Below, in pieces: positions 1 through 6,458 of a stretch of DNA of 10,472 nucleotides; position 1 is the first letter of the stretch; the number at the start of each line of letters is the position of its first letter. The stretch comes from Acidobacteriota bacterium (GTDB lineage: Bacteria; Acidobacteriota; Vicinamibacteria; Vicinamibacterales; UBA2999): contig JADZBZ010000115.1 of assembly GCA_020851835.1 (NCBI GenBank), positions 1 to 10,472 of the forward strand. Direction: 5' to 3'. The translations under genes were made by a program, and so were the position numbers. A model generated the notes under the pieces. That model was not told the origin of the DNA. It searched no databases and saw only the letters and a list, made by a program, of their open reading frames with translations.

Positions 1-167
1 CGCAGCCTCGGGAGACCGCTGGGCCACACCTCGTCGCTGACACACCATCGATCTCAAGGATCAATTCGATGGAGTCGCTACAGTAAACGCTGAATCAGGT
101 TGTCTCAAAGGCGTTGACACGGCCCGGCTCGAGGCGGCCGATCTGCTGCTCCCGATGGTGCTGAACG
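1..167. other. Left margin without a recognisable gene
   Basis: No intact gene is visible. One forward frame is open from just after a stop at 38-40 to a TGA ending at 177, which overlaps the ATG at 168. Its last residues read VDTARLEAADLLLPMVLNDG. That overlap would suit the end of a partner gene translationally coupled to the nucleotidyltransferase fragment that follows, but I recognise no family in it. A TTGACA hexamer at 114-119 has no matching -10 box at the right distance. Confidence 0.3.
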
Positions 168-455
168 ATGGCGCGCATTGAGCCGACACTGCTGCCCGTC
201 GTCCCGGACCTGGAGCGCGGGCTGCGGGAGCTCGGCGTGCCCTTCGGGATCCGTCGGGGCGCTGGTGAACGATTGCTCGACGCTCGTCCTGCCCGCATGA
301 CCAATGACGCCGACGTCATGGTCGTCGTCCAGACGCTGGCGGAGTTCGACGCGCTGAAAGACCAGCTCGCCGGGTATCGTTTCGAGCGCCCGCGCCTTGC
401 GCATCGGCTGCGCCATGCGAGCCGTGGCTGAAAGCGGCTGGACGTGGGTGGATGA
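168..455 (+). pseudogene. Broken nucleotidyltransferase (AbiEii-like) fragment
   Basis: This is the N-terminal part of a polymerase-beta-fold nucleotidyltransferase of the kind found in type IV or HepT/MNT-like toxin-antitoxin systems. The start MARIEPTLLPVVPDLERGL and the metal-binding signature TNDADVMVVV (D-A-D) are well kept. Between them the frame is damaged: after the ATC at 249-251 there is one extra base near 252. The expected VGALV then reads in the +1 frame, and one missing base near 272 restores the original frame before LLDARPARMT. After HRLRHASRG an in-frame TGA (429-431) interrupts the gene. The next codons (432-446) still spell KRLDV, matching the conserved RLDVLPFSE stretch of relatives, before a second TGA at 453-455. 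The C-terminal half of the usual roughly 200 residues is missing. It should therefore be non-functional. Assembly errors could explain the indel pair but not the truncation. Confidence 0.7.
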
Positions 456-544
456 CGATTCGGAGGGCTCATGTATTCGAGCTCTTTCGCGTACCACGCC
501 AAGTCATAGCCGTGTCCCCAGGCCTTGTTCAGCCGTACCTTGCT

Positions 545-551
545 GAGGAGG
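545..551 (+). promoter_or_regulatory. Ribosome binding site of the CopG-type antitoxin
   Basis: GAGGAGG lies six bases before the ATG at 558. It decides the start: the open frame reaches back to a TTG at 525, but that codon has no such site, and the conserved family N-terminus (MKLDADEKELLE) begins exactly at 558. Confidence 0.75.
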
Positions 552-557
552 TTGACC

Positions 558-824
558 ATGAAGCTTGATGCCGACGAGAAGGAACTGCTCGAGTCGGTCG
601 AGCGCGGGGAGTGGAGGCCCACCTCTGAGGCGAAGCGCGAGCGAACTCGATACGCCCGCTCCGCAAAGGCGACCTTCCGCAAAGACCGGCGGCTAAACAT
701 CCGGCTGTCGAGCAGAGATCTCGAGGCGATTCAGAAGCGAGCGCTCACGGAGGGCCTGCCGTACCAGACACTGATCTCGAGCGTCCTGCACAAGTACGCA
801 TCCGGCCGTCTCCGGGACGTCTAG
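558..824 (+). CDS. CopG-type antitoxin, solitary
   Basis: An 88-residue protein of the CopG_antitoxin family (BrnA-like ribbon-helix-helix antitoxins). These normally neutralise a small RelE-fold ribonuclease of the BrnT/DUF4258 type and autoregulate their operon. Family landmarks are present in order: acidic start LDADEKELLESVERGEW (about residues 3-19), RYARSAKATFRKD (about 31-43), the strand-forming RRLNIRLS, then the helix pair DLEAIQKRAL and GLPYQTLISSVLHKYASG (to about residue 83). Length and both ends look complete. No toxin gene is found on either side, although the partner usually lies directly upstream; that space holds only the broken nucleotidyltransferase. It ends 12 bases before the SNF2 gene, which lacks a clear Shine-Dalgarno site, so the two might be co-translated. 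Family assignment is secure from sequence; activity as an orphan antitoxin is inferred. Confidence 0.85.
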   Translation: MKLDADEKELLESVERGEWRPTSEAKRERTRYARSAKATFRKDRRLNIRLSSRDLEAIQKRALTEGLPYQTLISSVLHKYASGRLRDV

Positions 825-836
825 CGAGCCCCGCGC

Positions 837-3572
837 ATGCCCTCACTCGCGCTGACCCCGCGCGGCCACTTGCGGCTCGCCGCCGCAGACGACGCCGACC
901 CACTGCCGAGCGCATCCTTGCGCAGGCTCGAGCGCGCCTTCGGTCGTGGCTCAGGTCACGGCCTGCTCGAGCTTGGGGCCGCGGAGGTCGGGACCGCGCT
1001 TCCCGCAGATTTCGCGTACTGGCGCGATTTCGGCGCGCGGTTGGTCGCGAGCATCTGCACCCTCCCTGACATCGACGGCCATTCCGTGCCCATCCCCCCG
1101 CCAGAGACGAGCGAGCTCGGGGCCATCGCCGCGGCCGCCCCGCCCATGACCGGCGCCGAGTACATCACGACCGCCGTGCTCGAACACCTCTGGGCCGAGA
1201 CCGGTGAGGCCTTTCGATCCGAGCTCGCCGACGTGAAGACGTCGGTCCAGACGTTTCTCCAAGGCAAGAACCCATCGTGGCACGTCGTTGGCCGCGTCCA
1301 CTTCAACCTCGCCGAGAACCGCCGCGATGATGAGGCCCCGTTCGCGTTTCTTGCGACCTACACGACCCAACTCTCGAAAGACGCCAAGGCACAGCACGTC
1401 CCGCTCGGTCGTGCGCTGAGCGAATACGCAGGCGCCGCGAACAAACCGCGTCTGCTTTCGTTGCTCGTACCGGTCCAGCGCGCCGCCGCCGAGTGTCCGT
1501 GGCTGAAGACGATGGTCGACGCGGGCGAGATCTATCACCCCTTGCGGTGGACCCCGGCCGAGGCCTTTCAACTGCTCACCGATGTGCCGCGTCTCGAGGC
1601 CGCTGGCGTCATCGTGCGCGTACCGGCCTCGTGGCGAGCGAATCGTCCCCCACGCCCGCAGGTCACCGCCACTGTCGGCGGCAGACCGCCATCGGGCCTC
1701 GGGACCGACGCGCTCCTCGATTTCAAGATGGGTGTGAGCCTCGACGGCGACCCGCTGACGAAGGCGGAGATCGAGCAGCTCCTCACCGCCGCGAACGGCT
1801 TGCATCTGGTGCGTGGGCGGTGGGTGGAGGTCGACGGCCACAGGCTCAGCCAAATGCTCGATCAGTTCCGAGCCGTGGAGACGACCGCGGCGAAGGATGG
1901 CCTCTCCTTCGGCGAAGCGATGCGCCTTCTCGCTGGCGCGCCCGTGCCGGGCGACACCGGCGTGGCCGCCGCGCCCGAGTGGTCCTCCGTCGTCGCCGGG
2001 CCGTGGCTGACAGAGACACTTGCCGGCCTTCGCGACCCCGCCCAGTTGGCCCAGCTCGATCCTGGCGCAGAACTGAAGGCGACGCTGCGTCCCTATCAGC
2101 AGACCGGCGTCCGATGGCTGCACCTGCTCTCCAGCCTCGGCCTGGGCGCCTGCCTCGCCGACGACATGGGTCTGGGTAAGACCATGCAGGTGCTGGCGTT
2201 GCTCCTGGTCTTGAAAAGGACTCCCGCCGCAAGCGAAGCGGCGTGGAGCGGGGGAGGGACCCCGCCACCGGAAGGTCACGAGCCGCGGCACGCCAGCCTG
2301 CTCGTTGCGCCGGCGTCTCTACTGGCCAACTGGGCGGCGGAGATCGCACGGTTCGCCCCGACTCTGACCGCGATCGTCGCGCATCCGTCAGCGATGACCA
2401 ACGCTCAATTGAAGGCGCTCGACCGCGACCGGGTGGCCGACGTCGATCTCGTCATCACGAGCTATGGGTCGCTGCTTCGCGCACCCGCGCTGCTGTCGAT
2501 GCCGTGGCGCCTCGCCATCCTCGACGAGGCGCAGGCGATCAAGACGCCCGGTACCAAGCAGACGCGGGCCGCCAAGCAGATCGACGCGCGGGCGCGCATC
2601 GCCCTCAGTGGGACACCGGTGGAGAATCGGCTCGGCGATCTCTGGTCCATCTTCGACTTCCTCAACCCCGGTCTCCTGGGATCGGGGAAGGCATTTTCGG
2701 TGTTCACCAAGCGCCTCTCGTCCCAACCGCACAACCCGTTCGCCCCGTTGCGTGCGCTCGTGCGCCCGTACATCCTGCGGCGCCTGAAGACCGACCCGTC
2801 GGTCATTGCGGACCTGCCCGACAAGACCGAAGTGCGGGCATTCTGCTACTTGACGCGCCCGCAAGCCGCGCTCTACCAGCAGGCGGTGGCCGACTTGACA
2901 GCCGAGCTCTCTCGAGCGGAGGGGATGAAGCGTCGCGGCGCAGTACTGGCATCGCTGATGCGCCTCAAGCAGATCTGCAATCACCCGTCGCAGTGGCTGG
3001 GCGACGGCTCGTGGCGCGAGGCTGACAGTGGTAAGCTCGCCAGACTACGCGAGATCGCGGAGGTCATCGCGGCGAAGCAGGAGAAGGTGCTCGTCTTCAC
3101 GCAATTCCGCGAGATGACCGCGCCTTTGGCGAGCTTCCTCGAATCCGTCTTCGGCCGCGCGGGCCTCGTCCTGCATGGCGAGACGGCCGTCGGGAAGCGA
3201 CAGTCGCTCGTGAGGCAGTTCCAGGAGGACGAGCGCGTCCCGTTCTTCGTCCTCTCGCTGAAGGCCGGCGGCGCTGGCCTCAACCTGACCGCCGCCTCGC
3301 ACGTCGTGCATTTCGATCGCTGGTGGAACCCGGCCGTCGAGAACCAGGCCACAGACCGGGCCTTCCGCATCGGCCAGACCAAGAACGTGCTCGTGCACAA
3401 GTTCGTGTGCCGGGGAACGGTGGAAGAACGCATCGATCAGCTCATCGACTCGAAGCGGCAGCTCTCCCAGGATCTGCTCGAAGGTGGTGGCGAGATGCTG
3501 TTGACCGAGATGAGAGACGACGAGCTGTTGAAGCTCGTGACGCTTGACCTCCATACCGCGGCGGGCGAGTGA
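837..3572 (+). CDS. SNF2-family DNA helicase/translocase
   Basis: A 911-residue SWI2/SNF2-type ATPase expected to translocate on double-stranded DNA and remodel DNA-protein complexes in the cytoplasm. The N-terminal third is the bacterial SNF2-associated region. Its recognisable core (formerly DUF3670) spans about residues 235-345, with WTPAEAFQLL, LGTDALLDF and LVRGRWVEVD. The motor follows: motif I DMGLGKT (443-449), Ia LLVAPASLLANW, II DEAQ (563-566), III SGTPVENRLGDLWSIFDFL (from 591), then the second RecA lobe with VLVFTQFREM, LKAGGAGLNLT, DRWWNPAVENQATDRAFRIGQ (ending at 847; arginines 841 and 844) and VEERIDQLI. Every catalytic motif is intact. One oddity is an insertion of about 20 residues (461-485, low complexity) between motifs I and Ia, encoded by a double hairpin. 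The gene sits 32 bases before a SWIM zinc-finger gene, a pairing known since SWIM domains were first described. Confidence 0.95.
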   Translation: MPSLALTPRGHLRLAAADDADPLPSASLRRLERAFGRGSGHGLLELGAAEVGTALPADFAYWRDFGARLVASICTLPDIDGHSVPIPPPETSELGAIAAAAPPMTGAEYITTAVLEHLWAETGEAFRSELADVKTSVQTFLQGKNPSWHVVGRVHFNLAENRRDDEAPFAFLATYTTQLSKDAKAQHVPLGRALSEYAGAANKPRLLSLLVPVQRAAAECPWLKTMVDAGEIYHPLRWTPAEAFQLLTDVPRLEAAGVIVRVPASWRANRPPRPQVTATVGGRPPSGLGTDALLDFKMGVSLDGDPLTKAEIEQLLTAANGLHLVRGRWVEVDGHRLSQMLDQFRAVETTAAKDGLSFGEAMRLLAGAPVPGDTGVAAAPEWSSVVAGPWLTETLAGLRDPAQLAQLDPGAELKATLRPYQQTGVRWLHLLSSLGLGACLADDMGLGKTMQVLALLLVLKRTPAASEAAWSGGGTPPPEGHEPRHASLLVAPASLLANWAAEIARFAPTLTAIVAHPSAMTNAQLKALDRDRVADVDLVITSYGSLLRAPALLSMPWRLAILDEAQAIKTPGTKQTRAAKQIDARARIALSGTPVENRLGDLWSIFDFLNPGLLGSGKAFSVFTKRLSSQPHNPFAPLRALVRPYILRRLKTDPSVIADLPDKTEVRAFCYLTRPQAALYQQAVADLTAELSRAEGMKRRGAVLASLMRLKQICNHPSQWLGDGSWREADSGKLARLREIAEVIAAKQEKVLVFTQFREMTAPLASFLESVFGRAGLVLHGETAVGKRQSLVRQFQEDERVPFFVLSLKAGGAGLNLTAASHVVHFDRWWNPAVENQATDRAFRIGQTKNVLVHKFVCRGTVEERIDQLIDSKRQLSQDLLEGGGEMLLTEMRDDELLKLVTLDLHTAAGE
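2221..2270. repeat. REP-like double hairpin inserted in the SNF2 gene
   Basis: Two perfect inverted repeats stand side by side: CGCCGC at 2225-2230 with GCGGCG at 2238-2243 (loop of 7), and GCGGGG at 2248-2253 with CCCCGC at 2260-2265 (loop of 6). They encode the low-complexity stretch AASEAAWSGGGTPPP, which falls between helicase motifs I and Ia, where relatives as I know them pass almost directly from the VLKR end of motif I's helix to LLVAPASLL. The tandem-hairpin architecture resembles REP/REPIN elements. Insertion in frame is my inference; only the inverted repeats are seen directly. Confidence 0.5.
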
Positions 3573-3592
3573 ACGCCAGAGCCAGGTGAGAT

Positions 3593-3599
3593 AGAGGAG
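3593..3599 (+). promoter_or_regulatory. Ribosome binding site of the SWIM gene
   Basis: AGAGGAG ends five bases before the GTG at 3605. The open frame also offers a GTG at 3599, but that codon overlaps the site itself, so 3605 is the better start. An ATG at 3623 is a third, less likely choice. Confidence 0.6.
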
Positions 3600-3604
3600 T
3601 GACG

Positions 3605-4573
3605 GTGGACGACAACGACTACATGTACGGTTTCAGACCCTACGTCTCGGTGCACGCTCGGCGGGCGCGCGCCGCGCGCGAACTGGCAACTCTCCGGAAG
3701 AAGGGGCGCCACCTGTCGCCGGTCGTCATCGAAGGCCGCACGATCGCCCGGACGTTCTGGGGTGAAGCCTGGTGCGGCAACCTCGAACGATACAGCGACT
3801 TTGCGAATCGGCTCCCGCGCGGCCGGACCTACGTGCGCAACGGATCCGTTGTCGATTTGCAGGTCGGACCGGGCACCGTCGCGGCGCTCGTGAGTGGCAC
3901 GAGCCTGTACGACGTCACGGTGACGGTCGGCGCGTTGCCGCGAGCCCGGTGGGCCGCCATGTGCCGGGACTGCTCGGGCGCCATCGACTCGCTCGTCGAG
4001 CTGTTGCAGGGCCGTTTCTCGAAGAGCGTCATGACGCGCTTGTGCCAGGACAAGGCCGGGTTGTTCCCGTCGCCGAAGGACATCCTGTTCACGTGCAGTT
4101 GTCCAGACTGGGCGTCGATGTGCAAACACGTGGCAGCCGTCCTGTACGGCATCGGCACCCGATTGGACGATCAGCCCGAGCTGCTCTTCACGCTACGGAA
4201 GGTCGATCAGCGGGACTTGATCGCGAAAGCCGGCTCCGATCTGTCGAAGACCAAGAAACCGGCGCGCGCGAAGGTGCTCGCGCATGACGATCTCTCGGAA
4301 GTGTTCGGGATCGAGATCGCCCCTGCGTCTTCGCCCAGGGCGGTCTCGGTGGCGAGCGTCACGACCAAGCGACCAGCCCCAGCGAAGTCGACGGCATCGA
4401 AGAAGCCATCGAAGGTCACGGCGTCGGTGAAGACGAAGACGGCCGCGTCCCGGCGCCCAAGTGGCAGACCTGGGCCGACTCCGGCGAAGCGACGGGCCAT
4501 CGCGGAGCGCATGCGGCAGTACTGGGCCGAACAAAGAGCCCACACGCAGAAGCGCAAGGCCGCGAAACGCTAG
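3605..4573 (+). CDS. SWIM zinc-finger protein with basic tail
   Basis: A protein of about 322 residues and the expected partner of the SNF2 helicase upstream. It opens with the family's conserved YGFRPYVSVHARRARAAREL and FWGEAWCGNLERYSDFANRL blocks. It carries a SWIM zinc-binding motif CSCPDWASMCKH, with ligands C164, C166, C173 and H175 when counted from GTG 3605. Directly after comes VAAVLYGIGTRLDDQPELLF, the usual continuation. A second pair, CRDC (near 3962), may also matter. From about residue 222 the protein becomes a Lys/Ala/Ser/Pro-rich, histone-H1-like tail with an AT-hook-like SGRPGP followed by a basic helix (AKRRAIAERMRQYWAEQR), suggesting non-specific DNA binding. SWIM domains bind DNA or proteins; the role here is probably to recruit or regulate the SNF2 motor. 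The biological process served by this pair is not established and cannot be read from the window. Confidence 0.9.
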   Translation: MDDNDYMYGFRPYVSVHARRARAARELATLRKKGRHLSPVVIEGRTIARTFWGEAWCGNLERYSDFANRLPRGRTYVRNGSVVDLQVGPGTVAALVSGTSLYDVTVTVGALPRARWAAMCRDCSGAIDSLVELLQGRFSKSVMTRLCQDKAGLFPSPKDILFTCSCPDWASMCKHVAAVLYGIGTRLDDQPELLFTLRKVDQRDLIAKAGSDLSKTKKPARAKVLAHDDLSEVFGIEIAPASSPRAVSVASVTTKRPAPAKSTASKKPSKVTASVKTKTAASRRPSGRPGPTPAKRRAIAERMRQYWAEQRAHTQKRKAAKR

Positions 4574-4591
4574 CCGTGACTCCAGTCCTCG

Positions 4592-4612
4592 ACGGGAGGC
4601 CCGATGTCCCGT
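4592..4612 (+). terminator. Hairpin after the SNF2-SWIM unit
   Basis: ACGGGA (4592-4597) and TCCCGT (4607-4612) form a perfect six-base stem with a nine-base loop, 19 bases after the SWIM stop codon. There is no T-run, so this is at best a weak or factor-assisted terminator. Confidence 0.35.
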
Positions 4613-4718
4613 GGCGGCTGCCGTCGCGCCCGGCGCGCGATCGGCGACGTCCTGCGAATTGGCTAGGCCGGTGGCACGAAACCCGCGCGTCAGGTGTTCG
4701 GTCGGCTCCGCCGCAAGC

Positions 4719-4772
4719 ATGGCTTACCGCGTGGAGATCGCCGCGACCGCGGCGGGCGATCTCGAGGAACGG
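4719..4772 (+). pseudogene. ParE/RelE-like toxin N-terminal remnant
   Basis: The ATG at 4719 begins MAYRVEIAATAAGDLEE, which matches the first strand and helix of ParE/RelE-superfamily toxins (typically MAYRVEIxPxAxRDLExL). After about 17 codons the resemblance stops. The remaining 75 or so residues, including the catalytic or gyrase-binding part, are absent, and the frame runs on into the promoter of the next gene. This is a dead fragment of a toxin-antitoxin module. The match is short, so chance similarity is not fully excluded. Confidence 0.55.
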
Positions 4773-4838
4773 TACCCGTTCTTCACCGTTGATGACGACG
4801 ATCGTCTTGTGCGCGGGGTTCAGGTGAGGCGTGCGGGC

Positions 4839-4844
4839 TATAAT
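4839..4844 (+). promoter_or_regulatory. -10 box upstream of the epimerase gene
   Basis: A perfect TATAAT stands out in this GC-rich sequence, 50 bases before the ATG at 4895. No good -35 hexamer lies at 16-18 bases; TTCAGG at 4819-4824 is spaced too closely. Transcription would begin near 4851 and leave a leader of roughly 44 bases. It lies inside the decayed toxin region, so the epimerase probably has its own promoter. Confidence 0.5.
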
Positions 4845-4894
4845 CAGCACGCCACCGCACGAGGCTCGGATCCTCGCCACATGAGGCTGTCCTT

Positions 4895-5809
4895 ATGCAG
4901 ACCATTCTCGGCGCCAACGGCGTCATCGGTCGCGAGCTGTCGCGCCACCTCCCGCCATACTCGACCCGCATCCGCCAGGTAAGTCGTTCACCGAAGCAGG
5001 TGAACGCAACGGACGAACTCTTTCGTGCTGACCTGCTCGATGCCAAGACCACCGCAGACGCGGTCGCGGGCAGCGCGGTCACCTACCTGGTGGCTGGCCT
5101 GAAATACGACCACAGAGTGTGGCACGAACAATGGCCCAAGGTAATGCGCAACACCATTGACGCCTGCAAGCGCCATGGCAGCGCGCTCGTATTCTTCGAC
5201 AACGTCTACGCGTACGGCCGGGTGGAGGGTGTGATGACCGAGGACACACCCTACAACCCCTGCAGCCGAAAGGGTGAGGTCCGTGCACGAATCGCCACGA
5301 TGCTCATGGACGAGGTGAGGCGGGGCGAACTGCGGGCCATGATCGTGCGTGCGGCCGACTTCTACGGCCCTGGCGCCGTGCTGAGCCTCACGCACGCCAC
5401 TGTCACGGAACGCTTGAAGGCCAAGAGAACGCCGCAGTGGATCGGCAACGCCAAAGCCGTGCACACCTTCACCTACACGCCCGATGCCGGACGCTGTCTC
5501 GCCCTGCTGGGGAACACGACGTCGGCGTATGGTCAAATCTGGCACGCGCTCACCAGCAAGGAACCGATGACTGGGGAACAGTTCGTGCGCATCGCCTGCG
5601 AGCTATCGGGAAGGCCCTACGCCTTGCAAGTGGCCCCGCGCTGGATGCTGTTCCTCATGGGACTCTTCGTCCCCGTGGTGCGCGAGAACATGGAGATGCT
5701 CTATCAGTTCGAGCACGATTACCGCTTCGACAGCAGCAAGGCCGAGCGGGCGTTGGGGCTCACGGCCACGAGCTACCCAGAAGGCATTGCAGCAACTTTG
5801 ACAGCTTGA
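4895..5809 (+). CDS. NAD-dependent epimerase/reductase (SDR family)
   Basis: A 304-residue atypical extended short-chain dehydrogenase. The Rossmann nucleotide-binding loop is at the very start (MQTILGANGVIGRELSRHL, a GxxGxxG-type turn), followed by an acidic segment (FRADLLDAKTTADAV) and the strand VTYLVAGLKYD. The mid-region FFDNVYAYGRVEG with EDTPYNPCSRKGEVR resembles the catalytic Tyr/Lys area of nucleoside-sugar epimerase relatives, though the classical YxxxK spacing is not clean. RAADFYGPGAV and the substrate-lobe motif FTYTPDAGRCLALL are typical. The C-terminus YRFDSSKAERALGL is the usual end of the fold. The start is supported by a weak TGAGG (4882-4886), eight bases upstream. The substrate is unknown. 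It has no evident link to the neighbouring DNA-handling genes and may be an ordinary metabolic gene standing between two accessory blocks. Confidence 0.9.
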   Translation: MQTILGANGVIGRELSRHLPPYSTRIRQVSRSPKQVNATDELFRADLLDAKTTADAVAGSAVTYLVAGLKYDHRVWHEQWPKVMRNTIDACKRHGSALVFFDNVYAYGRVEGVMTEDTPYNPCSRKGEVRARIATMLMDEVRRGELRAMIVRAADFYGPGAVLSLTHATVTERLKAKRTPQWIGNAKAVHTFTYTPDAGRCLALLGNTTSAYGQIWHALTSKEPMTGEQFVRIACELSGRPYALQVAPRWMLFLMGLFVPVVRENMEMLYQFEHDYRFDSSKAERALGLTATSYPEGIAATLTA

Positions 5810-5836
5810 GGCATGCCTTCGCGTCGTGAAGCAGAG

Positions 5837-5876
5837 TCGTCTCACGCGCGGAAGAGACGATCCGGGCTTCGGCTCG
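5837..5876 (+). terminator. Terminator-like hairpins after the epimerase
   Basis: TCGTCTC (5837-5843) and GAGACGA (5854-5860) form a perfect seven-base stem with a ten-base loop. Three bases on, CGGGC and GCTCG (5863-5876) close a stable TTCG tetraloop with one G-T pair. Neither has a T-run. Their position 28 bases after the epimerase stop, between convergent genes, fits transcription termination. Confidence 0.45.
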
Positions 5877-5910
5877 CCAGTTTAGGTGCCGCCTGCGTCT
5901 ACCCGCACGC

Positions 5911-5929
5911 GACCGCCAGGTAGGCGGTC
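5911..5929 (-). terminator. Hairpin at the 3' end of the nucleotidyltransferase cassette
   Basis: GACCGCC (5911-5917) and GGCGGTC (5923-5929) form a perfect seven-base stem with a five-base loop. The stem overlaps the TGA stop of the minus-strand gene ending at 5928. No T-run follows on either strand. It may act as a 3'-end stabiliser or bidirectional terminator. Confidence 0.45.
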
Positions 5930-6458
5930 ACGCCTCGAGCGTTGTCACCGCGCGCTCCACGGCGCGCCGAAACGACGGCGGATCGAGGGCCGGATAACGG
6001 TACAGCTCCGGCGCGATCTCCTCGAAGAACTCCAGTAGGCGGCGCGGCTCGATCAGTTTCCGCCTTGCCATCTCCCGGACGTCGTCACGATCCTTCGCGT
6101 GCGCGCGTTCGATTTTCGACAGTGCCTGCGCATAGAAGTCGTAGTGATGGAAGTCGATGAGCCCCTCACGCGAGACAAAAGGGCTGCGTTCGCGCCAGCC
6201 CGGCAGCGGGGGGATGAAGTGCGCTGGCGACGCCAACTCGACGTTCACTCGCAGTTCCTCCTTGAGTTCCGGGATATCGCGCAGGAGCGGCTCGAGCGAC
6301 GGATCGAATTCCAGGTCGATGTCGATCGTGGTCGGACGCCATTCGAGCAGGACGGCGCATGCACCGCCGACGAGGTACACGCGGCCCGATGCGCGGGCGC
6401 GTCGGCCGAGCAGGCGCATGAACTGTCGCAGGCGGGCGGCGTCGGTCAGCTCACGCAT
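5928..6458 (-). CDS. DUF6036-like nucleotidyltransferase, putative toxin
   Basis: A 176-residue minimal nucleotidyltransferase of the polymerase-beta superfamily, close to the DUF6036 family. The hallmark Gly-Gly is at residues 31-32 (LVGGACAVLLEW) and the metal-binding aspartates at 46 and 48 (TTIDIDLEF). A helix with KIERAHAKDRDDVREM (from about 115) matches the conserved segment of AbiEii/MNT-type enzymes. The length is complete. The ATG at 6458 lies 13 bases inside the preceding 99-aa gene, so the two are translationally coupled. Relatives in toxin-antitoxin systems transfer nucleotides to tRNA or to a partner protein. By analogy this would be the toxin or modifying subunit, but the direction of toxicity is inferred, not shown. 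A hairpin overlaps its stop codon. Confidence 0.85.
   Translation of the reverse strand: MRELTDAARLRQFMRLLGRRARASGRVYLVGGACAVLLEWRPTTIDIDLEFDPSLEPLLRDIPELKEELRVNVELASPAHFIPPLPGWRERSPFVSREGLIDFHHYDFYAQALSKIERAHAKDRDDVREMARRKLIEPRRLLEFFEEIAPELYRYPALDPPSFRRAVERAVTTLEA

Larger units (their letters stand above)
4574..4894. other. Gene-free spacer with toxin remnant and promoter
   Basis: No intact gene lies between the SWIM stop and the epimerase start. The spacer holds a terminator-like hairpin (4592-4612), the first codons of a ParE/RelE-like toxin (from 4719) and a TATAAT box (4839-4844). Just before the toxin ATG, another forward frame reads QVFGRLRRKHGLPR and overlaps the ATG. This could be the end of the cognate antitoxin, but it is too short to classify. 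Confidence 0.5.

Noticed and set aside
114..142. TTGACA hexamer as a promoter for the left margin
   Set aside because: The base positions 16-18 downstream read GCC-rich sequence with no -10-like hexamer.
471..545. Minus-strand translation VRLNKAWGHGYDLAWYAKEL, which looks protein-like
   Set aside because: I could assign it to no family. The frame around it is composed of noise, and it overlaps the upstream region of the intact antitoxin. It may be another relic but cannot be supported.
525..557. TTG at 525 as start of the CopG-type antitoxin
   Set aside because: The extra 11 residues are not part of the family, and the strong ribosome binding site at 545-551 points to ATG 558.
951..2291. 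A 446-codon open frame on the minus strand
   Set aside because: It lies antisense to the SNF2 gene, which has a full set of conserved motifs there. The minus translation is Arg/Gly/Leu/Glu-rich without domain resemblance.
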